DNA of 64,000 nt from Pseudoxanthomonas composti (GCF_004122095.1 NZ_SAWZ01000001.1:372001-436000); one strand, 5' to 3'; counted from the stretch's first letter, positions 26,967 to 35,611 are shown. Translations and numbers: made by a program. The notes: a model not told the origin generated them from the sequence alone.

Positions 26967-27535
26967 TGCGTATCGCGCGCCGATCCCTGCTGCTGACCGC
27001 GGCCCTGGCCGCCCCGCTGGCGGCGGCCGCGCCGCCTGCGGCCGGCCCCGACCTGGCCGCGCTGATCGAATGCCGGGCGGAGATCTCCGACTTCCTGTCG
27101 GCCGAGCCGATGGCCAAGGACCCGGCGCAGGCCGCCGCCCTGGGCTGGCAGCCGCTGCCGCAGAAGAACATGTTCATGCGCGAGTTCAAGCTGGCCAGCC
27201 CGATCCGCGTGTTCGGCCACGCCACCGACCAGATCGCCTTCTACAGCGACAACATCATGGCCATCGTCGACGTTCCCGACCCGCGCCCGCTGGCCCGGGA
27301 ACTGCAGCTGGAGACCGGGATCGACACGCCGGACAAGGCGATCTTCGGCAAGGAAGTGCGCAGCACCCAGACCTTCGATGAGAAAACCGGCGCCACGCTG
27401 ATCCAGTCCATCATCCTCAACGTGTCCAACGTCGGGTCGCACCCGGGCAAGACCCTGGTCGGCTGCACCTACAACCTGGATACCGAGGGTCCGGAACCGC
27501 CGACCCCCACCGCCCCGACCGTGGACGCCCGCTAG
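26966..27535 (+). CDS. Uncharacterised secreted protein coupled to ybeY
   Basis: The 189-residue protein begins [22 protein letters not shown], a clear signal peptide. The mature part has two Cys residues (LIECRAE near 51 and GCTYNL near 172), which could form a disulfide in the periplasm, and a proline-rich tail. I do not recognise a family. Its ATG overlaps the ybeY stop (TGATG), so it is made with YbeY although the two work in different compartments. This gene is not part of the E. coli ybe cluster. Confidence 0.8.
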   Translation: MRIARRSLLLTAALAAPLAAAAPPAAGPDLAALIECRAEISDFLSAEPMAKDPAQAAALGWQPLPQKNMFMREFKLASPIRVFGHATDQIAFYSDNIMAIVDVPDPRPLARELQLETGIDTPDKAIFGKEVRSTQTFDEKTGATLIQSIILNVSNVGSHPGKTLVGCTYNLDTEGPEPPTPTAPTVDAR

Positions 27536-27570
27536 CCCCGCCGCCGCCCTGGCTGGCGCCGCCGGGGCTT
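27534..27570 (+). terminator. Possible hairpin terminator after the ybeY-coupled gene
   Basis: AGCCCCG (27534-27540) and CGGGGCT (27563-27569) form a stem that extends inward with two mismatches around a CTGGCT loop. The following bases (TCTGCTAGACT) are only weakly T-rich, so it may be an attenuator rather than a full terminator. Confidence 0.35.
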
Positions 27571-27620
27571 CTGCTAGACTGCCAGGGCTCGTCCCTCCTC
27601 CCAGGGGCGTGAAGACATTG

Positions 27621-28484
27621 ATGTCCGAAGATGACAGTCGCTCCTCGCCGGAGCTTCCCGAAAAACGACGCGGTTGGCTCGAACGCCTGAGCCACGCATT
27701 CTCCGGCGAGCCCGAATCCCGCGAGGACCTCGTCGCGCTGCTGCGCGACGCCCAGAGCAACGGCGTGCTGGCCGCCGACACCTTGAAGATGATGGAAGGG
27801 GCCATGTCGGTGGCCGAGCTGACCGTGGGCGATGTGATGATCTCGCGCTCGCAGATGGTCTCCCTGCCTGTCGAAGGCGAGCTGGGCGCCCTGCTCGACC
27901 AGGTGGTCGAGTCCGGGCACTCCCGCTTCCCGGTCCATGGCGAGAACCGCGACGAGATCCTGGGCATCCTGCTGGCCAAGGACCTGCTGCGCGGGGTGGT
28001 CTCCGACCGCGGCGGCACCACCGTGCGCGAGCTGCTGCGCCCGGCCGTGCTGATCCCCGAATCCAAGAAGCTCAACGTGCTGCTGAAGGAGTTCCGGCTC
28101 TCTCGCAATCACATGGCGCTGGTGGTGGACGAGTACGGCGGCGTGGCCGGGCTGGTCACCATCGAGGACGTGCTGGAGCAGATCGTCGGCGACATCGACG
28201 ATGAGCACGACGACGCCGAGGACGAGGCGCTGCTGATCTCGGCCCAGGCCGATGGCCAGTACGTGGTCGATGCGCTGACGCCGATCGGGGATTTCAACGA
28301 GCGCTTCGGCGCGGACTTCCCAGACGACGAGTACGACACCGTTGGCGGTCTGGTGACTTCGGCCATCGGCCATCTGCCCGAGACCGGCGAGGAGCTGACG
28401 CTGGGCCGTTTCGCTTTCCGCGTGGCCAAGGCCGATGGACGTCGCGTGCACGCCTTCCACGTCGGCATCCTGCCCGAAGCCTGA
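27621..28484 (+). CDS. corC: CorC/HlyC family CBS-domain protein (YbeX)
   Basis: The 287-residue protein has two CBS domains (MISRSQMVSLPVEGELGALLDQVVESGHSRFPVHG and VLIPESKKLNVLLKEF..HMALVVDEYGGVAGLVTIEDVLEQIVGDI) and a C-terminal CorC_HlyC domain (YDTVGGLVTSAIGHLPETGEEL). YbeX has been linked to magnesium/cobalt efflux and to ribosome metabolism. I chose ATG 27621; a GTG at 27609 in the same frame would add four residues. In E. coli the next gene is lnt; here it is a DUF4105 protein. Confidence 0.93.
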   Translation: MSEDDSRSSPELPEKRRGWLERLSHAFSGEPESREDLVALLRDAQSNGVLAADTLKMMEGAMSVAELTVGDVMISRSQMVSLPVEGELGALLDQVVESGHSRFPVHGENRDEILGILLAKDLLRGVVSDRGGTTVRELLRPAVLIPESKKLNVLLKEFRLSRNHMALVVDEYGGVAGLVTIEDVLEQIVGDIDDEHDDAEDEALLISAQADGQYVVDALTPIGDFNERFGADFPDDEYDTVGGLVTSAIGHLPETGEELTLGRFAFRVAKADGRRVHAFHVGILPEA

Positions 28485-28493
28485 GGGCGACCC

Positions 28494-29699
28494 ATGTCCG
28501 TGCGATCGATCGCGCTGAGCCTGCTGGGGCTATGCCTGCTGTCCGTGGGGATGGTGCTGGGCATTCCCGGCGCTAGCGCCGCCCCGCGCATCGGCGTGGC
28601 AACGATGCAGCCGGGCGAGGTGTTCTTCGAACGCTTCGGGCATGACGCCATCGTCGTGCAGGACCCGCTCAGCGGGCGCGCCACCTCGTACAACTTCGGC
28701 TTCTTCGACCCGACCGAGCCGGACTTCAACGCCAACTTCGCCCGTGGCGTGATGATGTATTACCTGGTGGCGCTGCCGCTGGAGCGGGACCTGGCCAACT
28801 ACCAGGCCGAAGGCCGCGGGGTGAGCATCCAGTGGCTCAACTTGCCGCCTGCACAGGCACAGGCGCTGGCCGAGACGCTGGCTCGCCGGGCGCAGCCGGA
28901 CCAGGCGCGCTACCGCTACGAATACTTCACCAACAACTGCGCCACCCAGGTGCGCGACACCCTGGATGCGGCCATGGGCGGTGCGCTCAAGCGCCAGTTC
29001 GCCGGGCGCTCGCGCGGGAACACCTATCGCACCGAGTCGGTGCGCCTTGCCTCGCCGGCGCTGTGGATGTGGGTCGGCTTCGACCTCGGGCTCGGGCCCT
29101 ATGCCGACAGGCCGCTGTCGCGCTGGGACGAGGGCTTCGTGCCGATGCGGCTGGCGGCGATGCTGGCCGAGGCCAAGCTGCCCGATGGCACGCCGCTGGT
29201 CAGCCGCACCGAGCAGGTGCTGCCACATCGCATCGCACCGGAGCCGCCGGAGGCCGCGCGCCCCTGGTGGCCGTGGCTGCTGGCGGGCGTGGGCGTGGCC
29301 CTGGCGCTGGTGCTGCTGGCGCGCAAGACCCCGCGCGCGGTGCTCGCGCTGGCCCTGCCGCTGTGGCTGCTGTGCGGGCTGGGCGGACTGACGCTGCTGT
29401 ATCTGTGGGGCATCACCGAGCACCAGGCCGCCTGGGCCAATCGCAACCTGTTGCTGCTCAATCCGCTGTGCCTTGCCCTGCTGGTGGGCGCCATCGCACC
29501 GCTGCGCGGCCGGGCTGCGGCCGGCTGGTGGCGGGCCACGCTTGGCATCGTCGCCCTGAGTGGGTTGATCGCCTGGGTGCTGCACTGGTTTCCGTTCGGC
29601 TTCCAGGACAACCGCGCCTGGGTCGCGCTGCTGCTGCCGATCCACCTGGCCTTGGCCTATGTCTTCGGGCGAGGCAAGGCGCGGGTCGGCGCGAGTTAA
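28494..29699 (+). CDS. DUF4105/Lnb N-terminal periplasmic domain membrane protein
   Basis: The 401-residue protein has a signal peptide, then a periplasmic DUF4105 domain with FFERFGHDAIVV (H50), SYNFGFFDP and YFTNNCATQVRDTLDAA (C149). This His and Cys pair fits a papain/NlpC-like thiol site. Five membrane segments follow from about residue 258. DUF4105 is the Lnb domain, whose Bacteroides member was described as a lipoprotein N-acyltransferase. The gene starts 9 bp after corC, exactly where lnt stands in E. coli. Family membership and site residues are seen; the acyltransferase role here is inference. Confidence 0.85.
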   Translation: MSVRSIALSLLGLCLLSVGMVLGIPGASAAPRIGVATMQPGEVFFERFGHDAIVVQDPLSGRATSYNFGFFDPTEPDFNANFARGVMMYYLVALPLERDLANYQAEGRGVSIQWLNLPPAQAQALAETLARRAQPDQARYRYEYFTNNCATQVRDTLDAAMGGALKRQFAGRSRGNTYRTESVRLASPALWMWVGFDLGLGPYADRPLSRWDEGFVPMRLAAMLAEAKLPDGTPLVSRTEQVLPHRIAPEPPEAARPWWPWLLAGVGVALALVLLARKTPRAVLALALPLWLLCGLGGLTLLYLWGITEHQAAWANRNLLLLNPLCLALLVGAIAPLRGRAAAGWWRATLGIVALSGLIAWVLHWFPFGFQDNRAWVALLLPIHLALAYVFGRGKARVGAS

Positions 29700-29970
29700 G
29701 ACCGGCTCTCCTGCCGGCAGGGATGGAGAAACGCGAGGCGCGTGCGTATCGCAATCGTGCGATGGCGATGGTCGGGCTGGCGTTGACCGCGTCGAAGCAT
29801 GCTGTGGGAGCGGCTCGATTCTGACGAAGACAATTTGCTCCACGCACTGTTGCGCCCGCGGCGTCCTGCCTGACCTCCCGTGACCACCGCCCGCCAGCCA
29901 GCCGGCCGGCCGTTGCACGCACCAGGGTCGAGCGCTTCGTTTGCCGAAGCCCAAAGCCAACCGCAGCGGG

Positions 29971-30080
29971 CCTGGCCCTGAGCCGGAGATAGCGAAACGC
30001 AGGCCAGGGATGGCCTGCGCCGGCGAGTCAGCCATGGATGGCTGACCGAGCCTGGGAGCCATCTCCGGCTCAGGGTCAGG
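29971..30080 (+). repeat. 110-bp structured repeat, copy 1 (candidate RNA element)
   Basis: The 538 bp between the DUF4105 and CorA genes hold no gene I can support but contain this element. A 20-bp outer stem (29971-29990 with 30061-30080, one G-U) encloses hairpin A (29998-30005 with 30012-30019, loop AGGGAT) and hairpin B (30027-30033 with 30040-30046, loop ATGGAT). Copy 2 at 38106-38215 on the other strand can be aligned without gaps, with 89 of 110 positions equal by hand count. All 12 differences in the outer stem keep pairing. Similarity continues for about 50 bp downstream. The motif TGTGGGAGCGG at about 29804 recurs near 37880. Confidence 0.8.
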
Positions 30081-30237
30081 CGGGTTGGCGAAGTCGGCTT
30101 TTCGCGACCCTTCGCATCGCGCCGGAGGACTTCACCGCCTCGCGCGTCGGCGAAGAGGCTTGGAACTGTCTTGGCTACAGACGCGCACCGGCGTGCCGCG
30201 CTTGTCCGTTCACGGGGGCTGGCGCAGGATGCGCGGC

Positions 30238-31251
30238 ATGACGACATCCGCAGCTGCCTCGCCCCGCGTCGATTTACCCACCTGTGTCATCAACTGCGCG
30301 CTGTACAACGCTGAGGGCAAGGTCCGCGACCTGACCCTGGACGAGATCAGCGATGTGCTGGCGGTGGAAGACGGCAGCTTCGTCTGGGTCGGCCTGTACG
30401 AGCCGGAAGAATCGGTGCTGCAGAAGCTGCAGGAAGAGTTCGACCTGCACGAGCTGGCCATCGAGGATGCGCGCAAGGCGCATCAGCGGCCCAAGGTCGA
30501 GGCCTATGGCCACGCGCTGTTCCTGGCCGCTCATACCGCCCAGGTGGTCGATGAGAAGATCCGCTACGGCGAAACCCAGGCCTTTCTCGGCCAGCGCTTC
30601 CTGATCACCGTGCGCCATGGCGCGTCCTTGTCCTATGCCGAGGTGCGCCGACGACTGGAGCGCGAACCCGGCATGCTGGCCGAAGGTCCGTCGGTGGGGC
30701 TGTACGCGGTGCTGGATTTCATCGTCGACAACTACCAGCCGATCATGCAGGAGTTCCGCGACACGCTCAGCCGGCTGGAGAAGGACATCTTTTCCGACGA
30801 GTACAAGCGCAGCGTGGTCACGCGCCTGTACGACCTCAAGCGCGAACTGACCTACATGCGCCTGGCCGTGGGGCCGCTGCAGGACGTGCTGCTACAGCTG
30901 GTGCGTGGCAGCAGCCCGCTGGTGCCCGAGGCGATCCGCCCCTACCTGCGCGACGTGCACGACCACGCCCTGCGCACCAACGACGCCATCGACGCGCTGC
31001 GCGACATGCTGGGCACCGCGCTCAGCGTCAACCTGTCGATGGTGACTCTGGCCCAGGGCGAGGTGGTCAAGCGCCTGGGTGCCTGGGCGGCGCTGCTGGC
31101 CGCCCCGACCCTGATCGCCAGCTGGTACGGCATGAACTTCGCGCACATGCCGGAAACCCAGACCCGCTATGGCTACTGGGTGCTGATTGCTGGCGTGATT
31201 GTCATCTGCGTGGGCCTGCACCGGCTGTTCAAGCGCGCGCGGTGGCTGTGA
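30238..31251 (+). CDS. CorA-family magnesium/divalent cation transporter
   Basis: The 337-residue protein has a long cytoplasmic N-terminal domain with helices (EEFDLHELAIEDARKAHQRPKVE), then two membrane helices at the C-terminus. The hallmark YGMNFAHMPE (GMN) lies at the end of the first one. CorA proteins form pentameric channels for Mg2+ and related ions. The ATG at 30238 has AGGA nine bases upstream (GCAGGATGCGCGGC); the frame is open further upstream inside the repeat region, but without coding character. Confidence 0.93.
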   Translation: MTTSAAASPRVDLPTCVINCALYNAEGKVRDLTLDEISDVLAVEDGSFVWVGLYEPEESVLQKLQEEFDLHELAIEDARKAHQRPKVEAYGHALFLAAHTAQVVDEKIRYGETQAFLGQRFLITVRHGASLSYAEVRRRLEREPGMLAEGPSVGLYAVLDFIVDNYQPIMQEFRDTLSRLEKDIFSDEYKRSVVTRLYDLKRELTYMRLAVGPLQDVLLQLVRGSSPLVPEAIRPYLRDVHDHALRTNDAIDALRDMLGTALSVNLSMVTLAQGEVVKRLGAWAALLAAPTLIASWYGMNFAHMPETQTRYGYWVLIAGVIVICVGLHRLFKRARWL

Positions 31252-31366
31252 CCATCGATGTTGCAGCGCCGCACTAGACCAAAGTGCTACCGCGCGTAAC
31301 CGGAATATGCGTTGACCCGTTACACGCATGGGTAGACCCTTGTCGCAGTTTCCAAGGGGCTACTCC

Positions 31367-33454
31367 ATGAAAGGGTTCTCGAAGATCGCCTGGGCCGCGC
31401 TGGCGGTACTGGGTGCGTTCTGCCTCGGCACCGTGGCCTTGCGGCAAGGCGAGACCGTCAACGCGCTGTGGATCGTGGTGGCCGCGGTGTCCATTTACCT
31501 CGTCGCCTATCGCTACTACGGCTTGTTCATCGCCAACAAGGTGATGCAGCTGGACGCCACCCGCGCCACGCCCGCGGTGCTGCGCAACGACGGCCTGGAC
31601 TTCGTGCCCACCAACAAGCATGTGCTGTTCGGCCACCACTTCGCCGCCATCGCCGGCGCCGGCCCGCTGGTCGGCCCGGTGCTGGCCGCGCAGATGGGCT
31701 ACCTGCCCGGCATGCTGTGGCTGATCTGCGGCGTGGTCCTGGCCGGTGCGGTGCAGGACTTCATGGTGTTGTTCATCTCCAGCCGCCGCGACGCGCGCTC
31801 GCTGGGCGATCTGGTGCGCGAGGAGATGGGTCAGGTGCCTGGCACCATCGCCCTGTTCGGCGCCTTCCTGATCATGATCATCATCCTGGCGGTGCTGGCG
31901 ATGGTGGTGGTCAACGCCCTGGCCGAGAGCCCCTGGGGCATGTTCACCGTGGTGGCCACCATGCCCATCGCGGTCATGATGGGCGTATACATGCGCTACA
32001 TCCGCCCAGGCAAGATCGGCGAGATCTCCGTGGTCGGCCTGATCCTGCTGCTGGGCGCCATCTGGGGCGGCGGGCAGATCGCCGCCTCGCCGACCTGGGG
32101 CCCGGCCTTCACCTTCAGCAAGGAAGCCATCGTCTGGATGATGGTCGGCTACGGCTTTGTCGCCTCGGTGCTGCCGGTGTGGCTGCTGCTGGCGCCGCGC
32201 GACTACCTGTCCACCTTCCTCAAGATCGGCACGATCGTCGCCCTGGCCATCGGCATCCTGGTGGTCATGCCCGACCTGAAGATGCCGGCGCTGACGCAGT
32301 TCGGCTCCTTCGGCAGCCCCGAGTACGGCAAGGGCCCGGTGTGGGTGGGCGGCCTGTTCCCGTTCCTGTTCATCACCATCGCCTGCGGCGCGGTCTCGGG
32401 TTTCCATGCGCTGATCAGCTCGGGCACCACGCCCAAGCTGCTGGCCAACGAGCGCCACATGCCCTACATCGGCTACGGCGGCATGCTGATGGAATCCTTC
32501 GTGGCCATCATGGCGCTGGTCGCCGCGGCCATCATCGAGCCGGGCGTGTACTTCGCCATGAACTCGCCGCCGGCCATCGTCGGTGGCGATGTGGCCACGG
32601 TGGCCGCCAAGGTCACCGAGTGGGGCTTTGTCATCACCCCCGACGTGTTGGAAGCCACCGCCAAGGAGATCGGCGAGAGCACCATCCTCAACCGCGCCGG
32701 TGGCGCGCCGACCCTGGCCGTGGGCATCGCGCAGATCCTGCACAGCGTGCTGCCGGGCGAGGACACGATGGCCTTCTGGTACCACTTCGCCATCCTGTTC
32801 GAGGCGCTGTTCATCCTGACCGCGGTCGATGCCGGCACGCGCGCGGGCCGCTTCATGCTGCAGGACCTGTTGGGCAACTTCGTGCCGGCCCTGCGCAAGA
32901 CCGAGTCCTGGGGCGCCAACATCATCGGCACCGGCGGCTGCGTGGCGCTGTGGGGCTACCTGCTCTACACCGGCGTGACCGACCCCTTCGGCGGCATCCG
33001 CACCCTGTGGCCGCTATTCGGCATCTCCAACCAGATGCTGGCCGGCATCGCGCTGATGCTGGGCACGGTGGTGCTGTTCAAGCTCAAGCGTGACCGCTAT
33101 GCCTGGGTGACCATCATCCCGGCGGTGTGGCTGCTGCTGTGCACGACCAGCGCCGGCCTGATCAAGATCTTCGACGACAACCCGGCGCAGGGCTTCCTGG
33201 CCCAGGCCAGGAAGTTCCAGGACGCCATCGCCTCGGGCACCATCACCGCGCCGGCCAAGGACCTGGGCCAGATGCATCAGATCGTGGTCAACGCCTACGT
33301 CAACACCGGCCTGACCGCGCTGTTCCTGTTCGTGGTGGCCGCAGTGCTGGTGTACTCGGTCAAGACGATCCTGGCCGCGCGTCGCAGCCCGCAGCGCACG
33401 GACAAGGAGACCAAGTACGTGGCGCTCGAGCCGCACCAGATGGCGGACCTGTAA
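31367..33454 (+). CDS. cstA: Carbon starvation protein CstA (peptide/pyruvate transporter)
   Basis: The 695-residue protein has many membrane segments and the CstA signatures TNKHVLFGHHFAAIAGAGPLVGP, GAVQDFMVLFISSRRDARSL, SGFHALISSGTTPKLL and LFGISNQMLAGIAL. CstA-family proteins import pyruvate and, in some bacteria, peptides, and are induced by carbon starvation. I chose the ATG at 31367 with AAGGGGC eight bases upstream. It overlaps the ybdD-like gene by one base (TAATG), the usual partner arrangement. Confidence 0.96.
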   Translation: MKGFSKIAWAALAVLGAFCLGTVALRQGETVNALWIVVAAVSIYLVAYRYYGLFIANKVMQLDATRATPAVLRNDGLDFVPTNKHVLFGHHFAAIAGAGPLVGPVLAAQMGYLPGMLWLICGVVLAGAVQDFMVLFISSRRDARSLGDLVREEMGQVPGTIALFGAFLIMIIILAVLAMVVVNALAESPWGMFTVVATMPIAVMMGVYMRYIRPGKIGEISVVGLILLLGAIWGGGQIAASPTWGPAFTFSKEAIVWMMVGYGFVASVLPVWLLLAPRDYLSTFLKIGTIVALAIGILVVMPDLKMPALTQFGSFGSPEYGKGPVWVGGLFPFLFITIACGAVSGFHALISSGTTPKLLANERHMPYIGYGGMLMESFVAIMALVAAAIIEPGVYFAMNSPPAIVGGDVATVAAKVTEWGFVITPDVLEATAKEIGESTILNRAGGAPTLAVGIAQILHSVLPGEDTMAFWYHFAILFEALFILTAVDAGTRAGRFMLQDLLGNFVPALRKTESWGANIIGTGGCVALWGYLLYTGVTDPFGGIRTLWPLFGISNQMLAGIALMLGTVVLFKLKRDRYAWVTIIPAVWLLLCTTSAGLIKIFDDNPAQGFLAQARKFQDAIASGTITAPAKDLGQMHQIVVNAYVNTGLTALFLFVVAAVLVYSVKTILAARRSPQRTDKETKYVALEPHQMADL

Positions 33455-33678
33455 TGGGGACCCAGCTGGTTCCGGTCGGGCAGTTCCAGGCGCACCGCCG
33501 CGTGTGGCGGCGGCTGGTGCAGACCGCGCGTCTGTGCTGCGGCATCCCCGACTACGACAACTACGTCCGCCACGTGCTGGAAAAGCATCCGGACCGCACG
33601 CCGATGGACTACAAGACCTTCTTCCGCGAGCGGCAGGAAGCCCGCTTCGGCGGCGGCAACGGCTTCCGTTGCTGCTGA
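33454..33678 (+). CDS. YbdD/YjiX family small protein, CstA partner
   Basis: The 74-residue protein has the family pattern: CCGIPDYDNYVRHVLEKHP followed by FFRERQEARFGGG and the terminal RCC. The E. coli homologues YbdD and YjiX act with CstA and BtsT and are needed for pyruvate uptake by them. The start overlaps the cstA stop (TAATG), so translation is coupled. Confidence 0.92.
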   Translation: MGTQLVPVGQFQAHRRVWRRLVQTARLCCGIPDYDNYVRHVLEKHPDRTPMDYKTFFRERQEARFGGGNGFRCC

Positions 33679-33702
33679 GGGCTCGGGCCTGCAGGTGCAT
33701 CA

Positions 33703-33736
33703 CGACAACGGCGCCGCAAGGCGCCGTTGTCGTTTG
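33703..33736 (+). terminator. Terminator of the cstA operon
   Basis: A perfect 13-bp stem (33703-33715 with 33720-33732) closes a GCAA tetraloop and is followed by TTTGACTT. Confidence 0.85.
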
Positions 33737-33808
33737 ACTTAACCGCGCATGCAGTGCGGCCTTGGCGGTTCATGCGGCACCTGCGCCCTCCGCTAGAGTG
33801 GCGCCTGG

Positions 33809-33828
33809 TATAACGGCGATTCAAGGAG
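33809..33828 (+). promoter_or_regulatory. -10 box and ribosome site of the DUF2845 gene
   Basis: TATAAC (33809-33814) is a good -10 match and AAGGAG (33823-33828) lies six bases before the ATG at 33835. No strong -35 hexamer is visible at the normal distance. Confidence 0.45.
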
Positions 33829-33834
33829 AACACG

Positions 33835-34104
33835 ATGCGCAGGCGACTACTGGCACTCACCCTGTGTGCGATCACGGTTTCGGCCACCGCGGCCAGCGCG
33901 CGATTCGGCAATCGGCTGGTGACCACCGGCGACAGCGCCGGCAAGGTCAGCCAGGTCGCGGGCACGCCTAACCGCGTGGTGCCGCTGGAAAACAAGTTCA
34001 GCGCCAACATCGGCGAGCGCTGGGAGTACGACCAGGAACGCAAGACCATCCAGATCGTCTTCCGCGACGGCAAGGTCGTGGATATCCAGGAGGTCTACGA
34101 CTGA
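33835..34104 (+). CDS. DUF2845 domain secreted small protein
   Basis: The 89-residue protein has a signal peptide (MRRRLLALTLCAITVSATAASA), then RFGNRLVTTGDSAGKVSQVAGTP and RWEYDQERKTIQIVFRDGKVVDI. These are the DUF2845 features (GD...V...G.P and W.Y). The function is unknown. It has its own promoter-like box and is followed by 182 bp without a feature before the convergent DUF819 gene. Confidence 0.85.
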   Translation: MRRRLLALTLCAITVSATAASARFGNRLVTTGDSAGKVSQVAGTPNRVVPLENKFSANIGERWEYDQERKTIQIVFRDGKVVDIQEVYD

Positions 34105-34286
34105 GGGGCGCGCCCCGCGTTAGCACTCTTGGGCGTACATCGTGCGGCGTACGCCGCCGCCAATGACCCGCTGCACCGTATCAGTGTTGCGTCAGTGTCG
34201 CGAAAGGCCCTGCCTTCGCAGATGGAGCATGCCGCGGACGCAACTCGCCCGCCTGGGCATGACATGGCATCGGTAATCGACGTCGA

Positions 34287-35537
34287 TCACCCGGCACCGG
34301 CCATGGCGCGCAGGCCGATACCCACCAAGTACGCCAGCACGGTGCCGGTGGCATAGCCGAGCGCGCCCAGCAGCGCGCCCACGGGCGCCAGTGCCGGGTG
34401 GAACACCGCCGCCACCACCGGGGCCGAGGCCGGGCCGCCGATATTGCTCTGCGAGCCGATGGCGAAATAGAAGAACGGCACTTTCAGCAGCTTGCCCAGG
34501 GCCCAGAGCAAGCCGATGTGCACCAGGATCCAGATCAGCCCAAGCAGGAACAGCCACGGGCGATCCAGCAGCGCGGCGATATCCATCTGCATGCCGATCG
34601 AGGCGATGAGGATGTAGAGCAGCAAGGTGCCGATCTTCGAGGCCCCCGCCCCATCCAGCGTGCGGGCGCGGGTGGTGCTGAGCGCCAGGCCGACGCAGGT
34701 GGACAACACCACGACCCACACGTACGGCGTATCCAGGCTCATCTGCCGCGCCCAGGCGAAGTTGGCGCCCAGCCAGCCGGCCAGCGATGGGGACATCGCA
34801 TGCGCCAGGCCGACCACGCCGAAGGCGATGCCGACGATGAGCATCAGGTCGGCCAGCGTGGGGATGCGCTCGTGCTGGGCCTGGTAGGCCGCCAGGCGCT
34901 GCTTGAGATCCTCGATGGCGCCGGTGTCGGCGCCGGAACGCGCATCGATGCGCTTGGCGCTGCCGGCCAGGAACATCAGCACCGCCATCCACACGTAGCC
35001 GATGCCCACATCCAGCACCACGAACTGGCCGAAGGTGGTCTCATCGACTTCGAATACCTCCTTCATCGCGACCATGTTGGCGCCGCCGCCGATCCAGCTG
35101 CCGGCCAGCGCGGCCATGCCGCCCCAGGTGTCGCCTGCGACGGTGGCGGGATGGATCACCCCCATCAGCCAGAACGCGACGAAGGCCCCGATCATCACGC
35201 TGACCGAGGCGCCCAAATACATGGCCAGCAGCTTCGGCCCCAGCTTCAGCACGCCCTTGAGGTCGATGGTCAGCGTCAGCAGCACCAGCGCGGCCGGCAG
35301 CAGCACGCGGCTGGCGATGGGGTTGTAGAGCTGGCTGTTGGCGCCGTCGATCAGGCCCAGGCTGTTGTAGAGGCCGGGCAGGAAATAGCACAACAGCAGG
35401 GGTGGCACCACGCCGTAGAACTTCGCCCAGAACCCGCTCTTGCGGGAGGAGGTCCAGAACACCAGCGCCAGGGTGGCGGCAATGAGTCCGAACAGGACGA
35501 TGTCGTTCTGGATCAGCGCGGAAGACTTGGGCACCAC
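34287..35537 (-). CDS. DUF819 family integral membrane protein (YjcL-like)
   Basis: The 416-residue protein has about eleven hydrophobic segments and the family segments AALAGSWIGGGANMVAMKEVFEVD (inner-membrane transporter-like GG motif) and YFAIGSQSNIGGPASAPVVAAVFHPALAPVGALLGALGYATGT. The fold resembles secondary transporters with an inverted repeat; the substrate is unknown. It lies 95 bp downstream of an S9 peptidase on the same strand, and a hairpin sits in the gap. A link with peptide or amino-acid uptake is only suggested by the neighbours. Confidence 0.85.
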   Translation of the reverse strand: MVPKSSALIQNDIVLFGLIAATLALVFWTSSRKSGFWAKFYGVVPPLLLCYFLPGLYNSLGLIDGANSQLYNPIASRVLLPAALVLLTLTIDLKGVLKLGPKLLAMYLGASVSVMIGAFVAFWLMGVIHPATVAGDTWGGMAALAGSWIGGGANMVAMKEVFEVDETTFGQFVVLDVGIGYVWMAVLMFLAGSAKRIDARSGADTGAIEDLKQRLAAYQAQHERIPTLADLMLIVGIAFGVVGLAHAMSPSLAGWLGANFAWARQMSLDTPYVWVVVLSTCVGLALSTTRARTLDGAGASKIGTLLLYILIASIGMQMDIAALLDRPWLFLLGLIWILVHIGLLWALGKLLKVPFFYFAIGSQSNIGGPASAPVVAAVFHPALAPVGALLGALGYATGTVLAYLVGIGLRAMAGAG

Positions 35538-35579
35538 GACCTCGGGTTTTCTTGGACTGCAGCGACGAAATTACCCGAC

Positions 35580-35611
35580 CTGCCCTGCGCACGCATCCGC
35601 GCGCAGGGCAG
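35580..35611 (-). terminator. Perfect hairpin between the S9 peptidase and DUF819 genes
   Basis: An 11-bp perfect stem (CTGCCCTGCGC at 35580-35590, GCGCAGGGCAG at 35601-35611) with a 10-base loop lies 21 bp after the peptidase stop. No T run follows on the minus strand, so it may be an mRNA-stabilising or partial termination structure. Confidence 0.45.
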
